From a virus: a stretch of 44,261 nucleotides of DNA. The stretch is from the IMG/VR virus record IMGVR_UViG_3300031823_000013, positions 1 to 44,261 of that record. One strand, written 5' to 3'. The notes beneath the pieces were generated by a model. It did not search any database. It saw nothing but the letters and a program-made list of their open reading frames with translations, and had not been told where the DNA came from. The position numbers were made by a program, and so were the translations under genes. How positions within the stretch are numbered: position 1 is the stretch's first letter; the number at the start of each line of letters is the position of its first letter. Positions 28,921-38,190 of the stretch are shown one piece after another.

Positions 28921-29591
28921 TGTCGAACAACGTTACCATACCGGCAACGGGAAGCGGCACGGCAACCCCGAATATCGAAACCTACGATACCACCGGCTCC
29001 AATGGCCCGCAGCGGCAATCTATTACTCTAGCTAGCGTTGGTGCGCCAGCCAGCGTTACAGCGCTGAGCGGGACGCCAGCAAGCGGGCTACAGGTTGGAC
29101 ATAAGACGGTAACTAATACCTCCACGCTTACCCGGCCGGCAAACACCACAGCTTACGCTGTGGGCAACTTGATTGCCTCCAGCACCACTGCGGGCTCGGT
29201 TACTGTGCCAAGCTTCACGGCGGCCGGGGCCAATGGCGGCGGCTTCCATCTCTCCTATCTGCGCCTCGTTACGAATGCTACAAGCGGCATGGGTAGCGCA
29301 TCGATACAGATCAATCTCTGGGATGCGGCTCCCACCTATACCAATGGCGATGGTGGTGCTTATGCGCCGGCCACCGGGGCTGCTCACTGGCTTGGTTCGT
29401 TTACTGTGGTCTCAATGGTACAGGGTGGCGATGGCGCTTGGGGCGGCGCTGTGCCCGATGTCGGCAACCAGCTTGATCTGAATACCGGCGCTAGCAGCAC
29501 TGTCATCTATTGGGATCTTACTGCGGGAACGGTATTCACCCCCGCCAGCGGACAAACCTTCACGCTGCATGCCTCGCTTATCGAGGATTAG
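28920..29591 (+). CDS. Structural protein, paralogue of the protein at 22986
   Basis: 223 residues, GTG start overlapping the previous TAG by one base. It shares the RPxNTTAYxxGxLxAxS-TAGSV block and the PTYTNGDGGAY block with the 22986 protein and ends TFTLHASLIED. All-beta, Thr/Ser/Ala-rich; probable decoration or fiber-type protein. The pair brackets the tail genes, so one arose by duplication. Confidence 0.6.
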   Translation: MSNNVTIPATGSGTATPNIETYDTTGSNGPQRQSITLASVGAPASVTALSGTPASGLQVGHKTVTNTSTLTRPANTTAYAVGNLIASSTTAGSVTVPSFTAAGANGGGFHLSYLRLVTNATSGMGSASIQINLWDAAPTYTNGDGGAYAPATGAAHWLGSFTVVSMVQGGDGAWGGAVPDVGNQLDLNTGASSTVIYWDLTAGTVFTPASGQTFTLHASLIED

Positions 29592-29593
29592 CC

Positions 29594-30817
29594 GTGCTTC
29601 CCGGCATTATTCGCCCTCTGCCGCATGAGTATATTGGGCAGCTTGCGACACGCTGCTGGGTCGCCAATACCGTCTTTACGCCAGGGACATTTGGCTTCAA
29701 CTGGCGCACCTACCATTATGCTCGCGATAACATCACTTGGATGCAGGTTGCTTGGCCGACAGGATTCTATGGCAATCCAGGGGCTGATGAAGCGTTCCTG
29801 TCGCCCAGCCCCTACACGGCGAGCATCGAATACCCGGCTGGTGTTTATCATCAGATGACATGGAGCGGGTCTACGGTCTGCACCAACCAAGACTCTGTTG
29901 TATTCTCTGACCCGATTCGCGTTAGTATTCCCAAGGGCGCAAAGTTCTATACCAAGATCTTCCAGAACGTCACCAGCGCATCTATCCCGCTTGTTACTCC
30001 GGTTTCCGGTGCTAGCGAGAACTTCTGCGATGCGACGGGGGGTGATATCGGCAATGCGAGTGGCGTTGACGAAACCATGACCACTATGTCGCCGGATGGA
30101 TTCGACAGCAGCGGGTATATGGTTCCCCCGATGGCGATTGTCGGTCCCACACGCCAGCCAAGCATTGCGATCATTGGCGATAGCAGGTCTTATGGCGTGA
30201 ATGATATACCGGCGGCAAATGTCGGGGATACAGGACAGGTCGCGCGCCAGCTGGGCCCATACTTTGGGTACATGAACTTAGCGCTTTCCGGCGAAACCGC
30301 TTCGGGCTTTGCTGGCATCGGCGGCAATCAGCGCTCCTATATGACGCTCTGGTGTTCGCACGTTGTCTGCGCATTCGGTATTAATGATATATACGGGGGA
30401 GCTACAGCTGCTCAGGTTGAGTCATCCCTCCTGGAAATCTACAATAACGTATACATATCAAATAAACCTATCATACAGCAGACGTTGCAGCCTGAATCAA
30501 ATTCAACCGATAGCTGGGCAACGACGACCAACCAAACCACGTACTCCATTAACGGAGTTCGCAATACGGTCAACACATGGATAAGGGGCGTACCATCGCC
30601 ACTCTATGCCATTGACGATATTTGCCGGATATTGGAATACAATTGGCAGACGGGTTCGGGCATATGGAACGCGCCTAACTATACGCAGGACGGCATCCAT
30701 TGCTCTAACGTTTCGCCGCATGATGGCTATGCGCTGGTGGCGGCCGGCAAAAGCATAATACCGGCACGCTTTCATAACTTCGGCGGGACACGGCCCCAGC
30801 AGCCCAAGAGCGACTAA
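29594..30817 (+). CDS. SGNH-hydrolase (GDSL-like esterase) tail protein
   Basis: 407 residues from GTG 29594. The N-terminal half (1-185) is beta-rich and may bind the virion. The catalytic half has IIGDSRSYG (Ser197), NLALSGETASGF (oxyanion Gly block), FGINDIYGG (Asn264) and DGIHCS (Asp366-x-x-His369), the four SGNH blocks in order. It likely removes acetyl or other ester groups from host surface polysaccharide. A shadow frame at 29510 extends upstream but is inside the previous gene. Confidence 0.85.
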   Translation: MLPGIIRPLPHEYIGQLATRCWVANTVFTPGTFGFNWRTYHYARDNITWMQVAWPTGFYGNPGADEAFLSPSPYTASIEYPAGVYHQMTWSGSTVCTNQDSVVFSDPIRVSIPKGAKFYTKIFQNVTSASIPLVTPVSGASENFCDATGGDIGNASGVDETMTTMSPDGFDSSGYMVPPMAIVGPTRQPSIAIIGDSRSYGVNDIPAANVGDTGQVARQLGPYFGYMNLALSGETASGFAGIGGNQRSYMTLWCSHVVCAFGINDIYGGATAAQVESSLLEIYNNVYISNKPIIQQTLQPESNSTDSWATTTNQTTYSINGVRNTVNTWIRGVPSPLYAIDDICRILEYNWQTGSGIWNAPNYTQDGIHCSNVSPHDGYALVAAGKSIIPARFHNFGGTRPQQPKSD

Positions 30818-31981
30818 ATGCTGCTTCTCCTATTCGGTGGCAGCGGCAGCGCCTCATCTCCTAAATATGGGTGGGATGATCGCGTCGAGCGTATGCCGAT
30901 GCGACGCAAGTCGCAGCTGCTCGCTGTCGATAGCAAAGAAGAGGAAGTTTGGAAGTTCACCGCTACGGCTACGCCAAAGCCGTTCGGCTTCGATTGGAAC
31001 CCGCAGTTCCCGGTACGTCCCAGAGTGCGCTGGATGCCCGCTCAATGGGACAGCAAGGAAGAAGAGATCTGGCCGTTCACGGCAACCAAGACGCCAACGG
31101 CGTACGGGCTGGATTGGAACGCTGAGTACCCGATCCGTCCCAGAGTGTGGGCGCGCCGGGTATACAACGAGCAAACCGAAACGTGGCCGGTTACTGTCGT
31201 TAAGACGCCAACGGCGTATGGCTTCGAGGCGCAGCAGCAATCTCGCCCACCTCCACGCAAACTGTTAGCGCGACAGGGTGGGGAAGATGTGCTTTATCCT
31301 CACGTTGTCATGTCAGCCTTGGCGTGGGGCTGGGAGAACGAGTGGAAGGCATGGGTATATACCCGTCGCCATCCCCAGTTGCCGGATGAGCCCGCTGAGC
31401 AGTGGCTGATTTCGACAGTACCGACACCGGTTGGCTTCGGCTTTGATTGGCCGCCGCAGTTCCCCATTCGCAATAAGCCTCGCAGCCTTGCTACCGACAG
31501 CAAGGAATGGGAAATCTGGCCGCTCAGTATTACGCATCCGCCAACACAATTCGGCTGGAATGTCGAGCCTGAGTTTGCCATCCGACGCTTGCCACGGCAT
31601 GTATGGTTTGATCCTGAAATCCTGTTGCCCACCAATGCGCCTACTGTGGTGCTGGGCATCGTGCCGGATCTCGTGCCGCTTGATTACTCAATGTCGCGCT
31701 CGTGGATTCAGCGCACGGCGCGTGCGGTCAATGGTGCGCTGCGGGGCAATATCGGGGCTACTCTGCAAGTGACGCTAGCGCCGCACAATGCCTCTACCAC
31801 GTTTACCGACGCGCGTATAACGCCTACAGCGCACATTGCGCTAACACCGCAGACATTGAGCGCGGCGGTAGCGATGACCAGCGGCATGCTCTACGTGATT
31901 CCCGGGTTAGCTCAAGCTGTCATTGTCCACCCTAATGTTGCCGCTACCGATCAAACCTTCAGCGTGGCTATCATCCGGTGA
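30818..31981 (+). CDS. Seven-repeat tail/fiber protein
   Basis: 387 residues. After a hydrophobic start (MLLLLFGGSG) residues 17-285 consist of about seven imperfect repeats of 36-40 residues, with a core like DSKEEEIWPFTATKTPT, then Y/F-G-x-D/E-W and P-x-RPR. Aromatic Trp/Phe spacing is kept while charges drift. The C-terminal 90 residues are beta-rich (Thr/Ala). Probably a fiber or stalk with a new repeat type; no family recognised. Confidence 0.65.
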   Translation: MLLLLFGGSGSASSPKYGWDDRVERMPMRRKSQLLAVDSKEEEVWKFTATATPKPFGFDWNPQFPVRPRVRWMPAQWDSKEEEIWPFTATKTPTAYGLDWNAEYPIRPRVWARRVYNEQTETWPVTVVKTPTAYGFEAQQQSRPPPRKLLARQGGEDVLYPHVVMSALAWGWENEWKAWVYTRRHPQLPDEPAEQWLISTVPTPVGFGFDWPPQFPIRNKPRSLATDSKEWEIWPLSITHPPTQFGWNVEPEFAIRRLPRHVWFDPEILLPTNAPTVVLGIVPDLVPLDYSMSRSWIQRTARAVNGALRGNIGATLQVTLAPHNASTTFTDARITPTAHIALTPQTLSAAVAMTSGMLYVIPGLAQAVIVHPNVAATDQTFSVAIIR

Positions 31982-32370
31982 TCCGGCTACCACCGCTAGA
32001 TGAAATCGCGTTGCGGTGGGCGCAGATAGAACCGCTGCTGAAGCGTGCCACTGATCGCTCTACCTGCTATGAGCCGATAGACCTGTTGCGCCTCACGATG
32101 GCAGGGCAGGCGATCATCTGGGTAGCTGAAGAGGCTGGCGGTATTATTGCCGCTGCGTGGGGACAGATACATGTCTTCCCCCGGCAGCGTATGCTGGAGG
32201 TACCGTTCATCGGTGGCCGTGGGCTTAAGCTCTGGTGGGAACCGATGCTGGCAGCACTCGACGAATATGCGAGAGCTACCCAATGCGCTGGGGTGCTCGG
32301 CTATGGGCGCAAGGGCTGGGCTAAGTATGGATTCAGGGTTACGGGTGTGACCCTACAGCGTGACTTATAA
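31978..32370 (+). CDS. GNAT-like acetyltransferase phage protein
   Basis: 130 residues. GTG start overlapping the previous TGA by four bases. IIWVAEEAGGIIAAAWGQIH, FIGGRGLKLWWEPMLAALDEYA and CAGVLGYGRKGWAKYGF fit the small GNAT-fold proteins found in podovirus tail regions. The Q/R-x-x-G-x-G/A acetyl-CoA loop is not clear, so activity is uncertain. Confidence 0.6.
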   Translation: MIRLPPLDEIALRWAQIEPLLKRATDRSTCYEPIDLLRLTMAGQAIIWVAEEAGGIIAAAWGQIHVFPRQRMLEVPFIGGRGLKLWWEPMLAALDEYARATQCAGVLGYGRKGWAKYGFRVTGVTLQRDL

Positions 32371-32383
32371 CAAGTTTATCCCA

Positions 32384-32404
32384 GTTTATCGAAATCCGAT
32401 AAAC
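32384..32404 (+). terminator. Hairpin downstream of the GNAT-like gene
   Basis: Perfect 8-bp stem GTTTATCG/CGATAAAC with a five-base loop, followed by TTTCC. It could be an intrinsic terminator, though the stem is AT-rich and the T-run short. Confidence 0.5.
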
Positions 32405-32415
32405 TTTCCAGATTA

Positions 32416-32457
32416 GGCTGGAGATGCGTTAACGCGGGCGTCTCTCCATCTCCGGCC
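32416..32457 (+). other. Long hairpin in the 169-bp gap before the ejection genes
   Basis: GGCTGGAGATG (32416-32426) pairs with CATCTCCGGCC (32447-32457): 11 pairs including one G-U, loop of 20 bases with CGTTAACG inside. The rest of 32371-32539 holds no gene. The stem is GC-rich and lacks a T-run, so a structured 5' leader or processing site is more likely than a terminator. Confidence 0.45.
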
Positions 32458-32539
32458 AGGGCAGCGGCACTCCCCCTCCCAGCGTGCGACCCGCGCCACG
32501 CGCCGCTGTCCCCCCTATCACACAAAGGATTGTCATTAG

Positions 32540-34108
32540 ATGTCCAAGGGCGGCAGCCAGCCTGCCGGTAACACTACCGTTACGCAGACAAACCCTACCC
32601 AGCAGGCACAAGTCCCCTTCCTACAAAACCTGTGGTCAAACGCTCAGGGCATATCCAGCCAGGAATATAACAATCCTGGCTTTGGGCAAATGATGGGTAA
32701 TCTGGAGAACTTCGGCCTTGGTGCCGGCTCCAGCATCAGCCCCAGCACACCGCTTTTCAGCGATACCTTTAACGGCGTTGACAATCTGATCAACGGCGGC
32801 AATCCAGCTAGCGGCGCTATCAACAACATCAACGGCGTAGCGAGCAGCCTCCCAGGGCAGGTTAACCCTGAGATTGCCGGCATGAATAGCAACGCCAATC
32901 TCGTCAGCGGGTGGGCCCCCGGAGCGCTGTCGAACCTACTGGGGCTGTCATCCGGCGCTCTAGGTAGCACTCAGGGCTATGCCGGTGGCATCGCTGGCAT
33001 GGTGCCCGGGGCCGTGAACTCGGCCAACCCTGCTGAACAGCAGTTGATGGCTAACAGCGGCATGGCTGTAGGCGGCAACCCGGCACTGGCTCCCAACGAG
33101 TGGATGTCTTCAGGCGCGCTCCTTAGCCCCAGCAGCAACCCCTACCTCGCCGGCACCTTCAGCGCAGCTGCGCAGCCCGTTACCAACGCCTTCATGACTT
33201 CCACGGCTCCGATGATTGATAGCCAGATGGAAGCAGCCGGGCGCTATGGCAGCGGTGCTAACAGCAATGCACAGAGCGTGGCCCAGCAGAACCTGGGCAC
33301 CACGCTAGACAATCTTGCCAGCAATATCTACGGCAACGCCTATGGCCAGGGTTTGGGAGCCACTACTACGGCAGCCGGGAACCTCGGTAGCCAGTACAAT
33401 ACGGGCGTCTTCAACAGCAATTATGGCGCAGGGCAGGCAGGCAGTCTCGCACAGGGCGGCTACAGCCTTGGCGGCAATCTGCTTGGTAGCGCTGGCAACC
33501 TATCCAATAGCGGCTACAGCACAGCTGGCAGCCTCGCTGGTACCGGCTACGGCACGGGGCTGAACCTTGCCGGCGAAGGCGGAACCCTGTTTGGTAATGC
33601 CGGCTCGCTAGGGCTGAACACCGAAAGTGAGCTTGGCAGCCTATTCGGTAATGCCGGCTCGCTGGGCATCAGTGGCCTATCGCCCGAACTGCAAGCTCTC
33701 AGTATGTCCCCCGGTTTGGCGAGCTTACCCGGAACCTTGGCAACAGAAGGGCTTACCGCGCCACAGATACCCAACCAGATTAACGGCGGCATCCTTGGCA
33801 ACCCGACAAGCGGATCACTCACCACAACGCAGCCATACTTTGAGAATGGCACCGCTAACCTGCTGGGCGGCCTCACTGGCGGCCTTGGCTTGTTGAATGG
33901 CGTCAATAGTGCCTTTAGCAGCGGTGGTGCCCTCAGTGGCTTGGGTGGCCTCTTTGGCGGCAGTACGGCAGCTAACACGGCGCTTGATGCAGCTACCCTG
34001 GCTGGTGCTGGTGGTGGCGCTGTGGATCTCGGCACCCTGGGCGCTGCCGCTGGCGGTGGTGGTGGCCTCTTTAGCGGCTTAGGCGCACTCCTCGGAGGGT
34101 TGTTCTAA
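32540..34108 (+). CDS. Ejection/internal virion protein I
   Basis: 522 residues, Gly/Asn/Ser/Ala-rich. The stretch NPYLAGTFSAAAQPVTNAFM, then GRYGSGANSNAQSVAQQNLG, matches podovirus proteins thought to be ejected with the DNA. The second half is repeat-like (GNAGSLGL, GGNLLGSAGNLS) with a hydrophobic Gly-rich end (LFSGLGALLGGLF), probably membrane-active. It begins a three-gene ejection module. Confidence 0.65.
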   Translation: MSKGGSQPAGNTTVTQTNPTQQAQVPFLQNLWSNAQGISSQEYNNPGFGQMMGNLENFGLGAGSSISPSTPLFSDTFNGVDNLINGGNPASGAINNINGVASSLPGQVNPEIAGMNSNANLVSGWAPGALSNLLGLSSGALGSTQGYAGGIAGMVPGAVNSANPAEQQLMANSGMAVGGNPALAPNEWMSSGALLSPSSNPYLAGTFSAAAQPVTNAFMTSTAPMIDSQMEAAGRYGSGANSNAQSVAQQNLGTTLDNLASNIYGNAYGQGLGATTTAAGNLGSQYNTGVFNSNYGAGQAGSLAQGGYSLGGNLLGSAGNLSNSGYSTAGSLAGTGYGTGLNLAGEGGTLFGNAGSLGLNTESELGSLFGNAGSLGISGLSPELQALSMSPGLASLPGTLATEGLTAPQIPNQINGGILGNPTSGSLTTTQPYFENGTANLLGGLTGGLGLLNGVNSAFSSGGALSGLGGLFGGSTAANTALDAATLAGAGGGAVDLGTLGAAAGGGGGLFSGLGALLGGLF

Positions 34109-36420
34109 TGGCTCTCTTTGGCGGTATGTTTGGCGACAATAACGACTTTGGCCCAACCGATCCGGCTGCGCTCTATGGTGGCCTTCTAAGCCCCAAGCAG
34201 AACAGCGCGCTATCCTACCAGGGCTTGCTGGCGGCTGCTGGGGCGCTAGGGCAAGCTGCTATGCCTTCCCGCATGCCGGTGCCTTTGGGTGCGGCTCTCG
34301 GCATGGCAGCGGGCGCTATGGGGCAGGGGCAGCAATCTGCGGCCGAGAACGCCCTGAAAGGCTCGCTGGTCGGCTTACAGGGACAGCACCTCAATTACGA
34401 AATGGGGATGGGACAGAACATCCTTAACGCTATCAACAATGGCTTCGGCTCGTCTGCGGGCGGTCAAAGCCCCGGCAATGTGCCGGGAGAACAGCCAGCG
34501 GCAGCCGGTGGCAACAATCCTAATATTGGCGTACCGGGCAGCAGCGACCTGCTCTCCCTCGGGCAGAAAGTAGCAGCCAAGTACGGCATCCCGTGGGATG
34601 TATTCTCTCATCAGATAGCCGGCGAGTCTGGCTGGAATCCCAAGGTTGGCGCATCAAGCGCTGGCGCTCAGGGTATTGCGCAGTTCATACCTGATACGGC
34701 CAAGAAATATGGCGTTGATGTAACTGATCCGCAGTCCTCACTTGATGGCGCTGCGCGCTACATGCGTGATCTCTATGACCAAAGCGGTAGCTGGACGGGA
34801 GCGCTAACCGGCTACCTGTCAGGCAAGCCGGGACCGGAGCTTACCTCCGTCACCTCCCAGAATCCCCAATACGCTGCCGCCTATGCTGCGGCTCGTCAGG
34901 CTGACCAGGGCGGCAATACCGGCAAGCAATATGCGCAAGCCGGCGCTACGGATACTGATACGGATGCGCCTCGCATACCGGGGCAACGGTTGCTGACGGC
35001 AGACAATCCGCCACAGGGCGATATCCTCAACGGCACGCGTATGATGGCACCTCCGGGATATACCAATCCCCCCGTGCCATCGAGTGGCTTACTGAGCGGC
35101 CAGAATGCACCGGCAACGCCTCCGGTAGCTATGCCTGCCAGCGCTTCTGTGCCGCCCCCTGTAGCGATGCCTAGAGGCATGGTGCCGGGTGGTGCGGCGA
35201 GCCTTAACGGAGCCGACCCACGCATGGCCTTAATGCTTAGCGCGCTCGGACCGATGGCCGGCTTGGGTAGCGAGCTTGGACAGGCTTACCAGAACACGCC
35301 AGCTTATCAAGGGGCCGTAGCGAACGCTAAGGGCTGGGCTGGCGTGGGGCCGGAGCTATATACCAAATGGCATTCGCCATTAGATATGCGCGTTAATGGG
35401 ATGGCTATCGATCCATCCGATGGACGCATCATTGCCCGTAACCCCGCCGTACCACTGGGCTTCACGGTGGGGCAGGATGCTAACGGCAATCCCGTTGCCG
35501 AGAGGGTGCCTCACGCTCTTGAGGGCATCGCCGAGAATGAGCAGGCAGAACAGCAAGGTAAATATAACGCCGAGTTCGGCGCTATCCCTGGCGTCAAATT
35601 TCAGGGGCAGCCATTCAATTCGGGAACAGCCACGGCACCCGCCGCAGGCGCTCCCGCAGCTTCTACGCCATCCAACGATCAGCCCATCACAACGCCACGC
35701 GGAACACAGCTGCCGCCAATTTCACAGCAATTCATGCCGCAAAGCCCTGCTGAGCTGGAGCATTCCATCCCCGCCTGGCAGGGGAAAACCGATGCTTGGA
35801 ATGAGGCGATTGCGCCCGCTCGGCAAGCTGAAATGCGTCTCGGTACAATTGCCGAAGCCTTCAAGATGACGGAGCCGGGAGCTTTCTCGACGCAGAAAGC
35901 AGAGCTTGCCGCAGCACTCAAATCACTTGGGATTGACCCAACTCTCGTCACGCAAACCAAGCCGGATGCCGTGCAAGAGGCGTTGCATGATAACATGCTG
36001 ACAACGTTGCCCCTCTTGAAGGCAGCCACGCCACGCCCATCGCAGATTGAGTTCATGAGCGTCAGCGAGAACCGTGAGCATCCAAACCTACAGCCGGCAG
36101 CTAACCTGAGGATGCTAGGCGAGGACATGGCGCTTGTACGGCAAGCTCAGCAATTGCCTGCCGATTGGAACATGGCGCAGCAACAGGGCTGGCGTAACCC
36201 GCAATCCTTCGAGACGGCGTGGAGCAATCTCAACCCGCTCGATAAGGCACGCGAGAAAGCACAGCAGGACATCGGCCCGCTTAAGGGTATGAATGGCACT
36301 AAGCCAATCGATGCCGCCACGCTGCAGGGCGCACAGAACGCCATCCTGCGCGGCGCTGATAGAGCTAAGGTTATTAAGATGATGCAGGACAATGGCTTCG
36401 ATACGAGCAATTTTAAATGA
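34108..36420 (+). CDS. Ejection protein II with lytic transglycosylase domain
   Basis: 770 residues. Residues 150-240 are an SLT lytic transglycosylase domain (PF01464): AGESGWNP (catalytic Glu173), then AGAQGIAQFIPDTAKKYG and GAARYMRDLYD. N-terminal 100 residues have a hydrophobic Gly/Ala helix. The remainder is Pro/Ala-rich linker followed by a helical C-terminus. It should open the peptidoglycan when DNA is injected, like T7 gp16. Confidence 0.85.
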   Translation: MALFGGMFGDNNDFGPTDPAALYGGLLSPKQNSALSYQGLLAAAGALGQAAMPSRMPVPLGAALGMAAGAMGQGQQSAAENALKGSLVGLQGQHLNYEMGMGQNILNAINNGFGSSAGGQSPGNVPGEQPAAAGGNNPNIGVPGSSDLLSLGQKVAAKYGIPWDVFSHQIAGESGWNPKVGASSAGAQGIAQFIPDTAKKYGVDVTDPQSSLDGAARYMRDLYDQSGSWTGALTGYLSGKPGPELTSVTSQNPQYAAAYAAARQADQGGNTGKQYAQAGATDTDTDAPRIPGQRLLTADNPPQGDILNGTRMMAPPGYTNPPVPSSGLLSGQNAPATPPVAMPASASVPPPVAMPRGMVPGGAASLNGADPRMALMLSALGPMAGLGSELGQAYQNTPAYQGAVANAKGWAGVGPELYTKWHSPLDMRVNGMAIDPSDGRIIARNPAVPLGFTVGQDANGNPVAERVPHALEGIAENEQAEQQGKYNAEFGAIPGVKFQGQPFNSGTATAPAAGAPAASTPSNDQPITTPRGTQLPPISQQFMPQSPAELEHSIPAWQGKTDAWNEAIAPARQAEMRLGTIAEAFKMTEPGAFSTQKAELAAALKSLGIDPTLVTQTKPDAVQEALHDNMLTTLPLLKAATPRPSQIEFMSVSENREHPNLQPAANLRMLGEDMALVRQAQQLPADWNMAQQQGWRNPQSFETAWSNLNPLDKAREKAQQDIGPLKGMNGTKPIDAATLQGAQNAILRGADRAKVIKMMQDNGFDTSNFK

Positions 36421-37940
36421 CGGACTCGGCTATCGATTTCAGCAGCCTGATACCCCAACAGCAACAGCAAGGCAGCACGCCACAGTCAGCCATTGATTTC
36501 AGCGGCATAACGCCAGCGTTTAAGAGCAGCATCCTGCCTATGAGCAGGAGCCAAGCTGGCGATAATTACCTGGATTGGTCGGCCGGCATACCTGGCATGG
36601 CGCAGCAAATGTTTAAGGGTGCCGTGCAATCCGTGCTAGCGCCGGGGCAAGCTATGACAGGGGAGCTACCCACCCCATACTCGCCACAGAACCCCACAAC
36701 CGATCCGACGCAAGCAATTAACCGTGCGGCTACGACAGCCCAGCTATTCAGTCCCGCAAGTGCTGCGTTGCGTGCTGGGGAGGTTATCCCTGGCGAATTA
36801 GCAATGACTTCAGCGCCTTCGGCTAAGCAGTTGGTGCAGGCAGCCAACAAGGGCTACTCGACGGTGCGCGACTCGGGGCTTGAAATTAACGGCGATTCCA
36901 TTGGTAATCTGGTGCAAGGCATCAAATCTAATTTGCTAGGTACCAGAGGTATCGTCGATGAACTCGCTCCTAAAACCTTCACGCTCCTCAAGCAGCTTGA
37001 CAACCCGCCGCCCGGTAGCGTTGTCACCTTCCCATATCTCGATGCCATTAGGCGCGGATTGGGAGGCGTCCGGATGGGATCAGACCCCACTGACGCATTG
37101 GCTGCCAAAGATGCTTTGGGTGGCTTTGATAATTTTATGTCCACCCTTAATAATTCCGTGGCTAGTACGGCGGATTCTCGCGCCGCTGCCGCCCAAGCAA
37201 ACGTGGGACAGCTCCCGGCACCGCTGGGTAACGCCGCCCCGTCCGGAACCGGCCTCAGCCCCGCTCAAGTCGCCAATGTATGGAGCAATGCCAGGGGCAA
37301 CTATGCCGCCGCAATGCGCTCCAACGACCTTACCGGCGCTCTCGATAGAGCCAATACCGGCATCCTTGACCAAGCCGTTGCTAGAGCATCGGCAACCAAT
37401 TCCGGACGCAATATTGGTAACAGCATCAAGCAACGGGTCGCCAGCTATCTCCAAAGCCCGGATAATGTAGCGGGCTTAAACGATCAGGAGATTGGCGCTC
37501 TCAACAACGTAATCCAGGGCGGCCCAGTTCAGAATCAGGCGCGGCTATGGGCTAATAGGATCGGTGGCGGCCAAGGGATGCATGGTGGCATCGCCTCCGT
37601 TGTGGGTGCCACCGTGGGCGAAGGGATGCATCCAGGGTTAGGGGCCGCTATCGGCGCAGCTAGCCCGATGATAGCTGGTACGGCACTTAAGGGCTTAGAG
37701 AACAGATTAGCTACGCGCTCGCTCAATAGCGCAGATGATTTAATACGCCAGCGCTCACCTCTCTATCAGGCTATGACTGCTAACGGTGGCGGGACAACTC
37801 CGGGCATCAACAAGCTGCCAATCCCAGGATTGCTTCCCAGCCCAACACCCACGGGCGTAATGCCGGGGCTACTACAGCAGCCAGGACCGCAGCCAATCAC
37901 GCCTGATCAGCTAAGACTACTACAACAAGGTGGCGCTTGA
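36417..37940 (+). CDS. Ejection/internal virion protein III
   Basis: 507 residues. Starts with two near-copies of the motif SAIDFS (residues 4-9 and 24-29). Helical middle (ALAAKDALGGFDNFMSTLNN), a Gly/Ala-rich possible membrane segment (IASVVGATVGEGMHPGLGAA) and a Pro/Gln-rich tail. Third large gene of the ejection module; overlaps both neighbours. No enzymatic motif. Confidence 0.65.
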   Translation: MTDSAIDFSSLIPQQQQQGSTPQSAIDFSGITPAFKSSILPMSRSQAGDNYLDWSAGIPGMAQQMFKGAVQSVLAPGQAMTGELPTPYSPQNPTTDPTQAINRAATTAQLFSPASAALRAGEVIPGELAMTSAPSAKQLVQAANKGYSTVRDSGLEINGDSIGNLVQGIKSNLLGTRGIVDELAPKTFTLLKQLDNPPPGSVVTFPYLDAIRRGLGGVRMGSDPTDALAAKDALGGFDNFMSTLNNSVASTADSRAAAAQANVGQLPAPLGNAAPSGTGLSPAQVANVWSNARGNYAAAMRSNDLTGALDRANTGILDQAVARASATNSGRNIGNSIKQRVASYLQSPDNVAGLNDQEIGALNNVIQGGPVQNQARLWANRIGGGQGMHGGIASVVGATVGEGMHPGLGAAIGAASPMIAGTALKGLENRLATRSLNSADDLIRQRSPLYQAMTANGGGTTPGINKLPIPGLLPSPTPTGVMPGLLQQPGPQPITPDQLRLLQQGGA

Positions 37941-38190
37941 TATGCAGAGCTTCGCTCCCGTCCGCAATGTCGCTGACGGAATTGATACCCGCGCCCTTGA
38001 GCTAGCCGCCAGCGCGGAAGCTGTCCTTCAGCATCACCTTATCGAATGCCGGGATCGCTACCTGACGCTCAACAACAAGCTCGACACGCTTAACACATTA
38101 TTCTTCCGTGGAATATGTGCCCTAGTAACGGGACTATTTATCATTCTCAGCTATCTGGCGATTCACGGTACGCAACCGCTCATACACTGA
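37930..38190 (+). CDS. Single-TM holin candidate / possible 5' exon
   Basis: 86 residues, GTG start overlapping the previous gene. A soluble amphipathic helix (LELAASAEAVLQHHL) is followed by one membrane segment (FRGICALVTGLFIILSYLAI) near the C-terminus, the XhlA-type layout. It lies one gap before the muramidase. The 282-bp gap after its TGA has intron-like features, so this could be the 5' exon of a slightly longer gene. Confidence 0.55.
   Translation: MALDMQSFAPVRNVADGIDTRALELAASAEAVLQHHLIECRDRYLTLNNKLDTLNTLFFRGICALVTGLFIILSYLAIHGTQPLIH

Noticed and set aside
30854-31240. Reverse and forward shadow ORFs with apparent repeats
   Set aside because: The repetition comes from the forward repeat protein at 30818; the shadow frames only mirror it.
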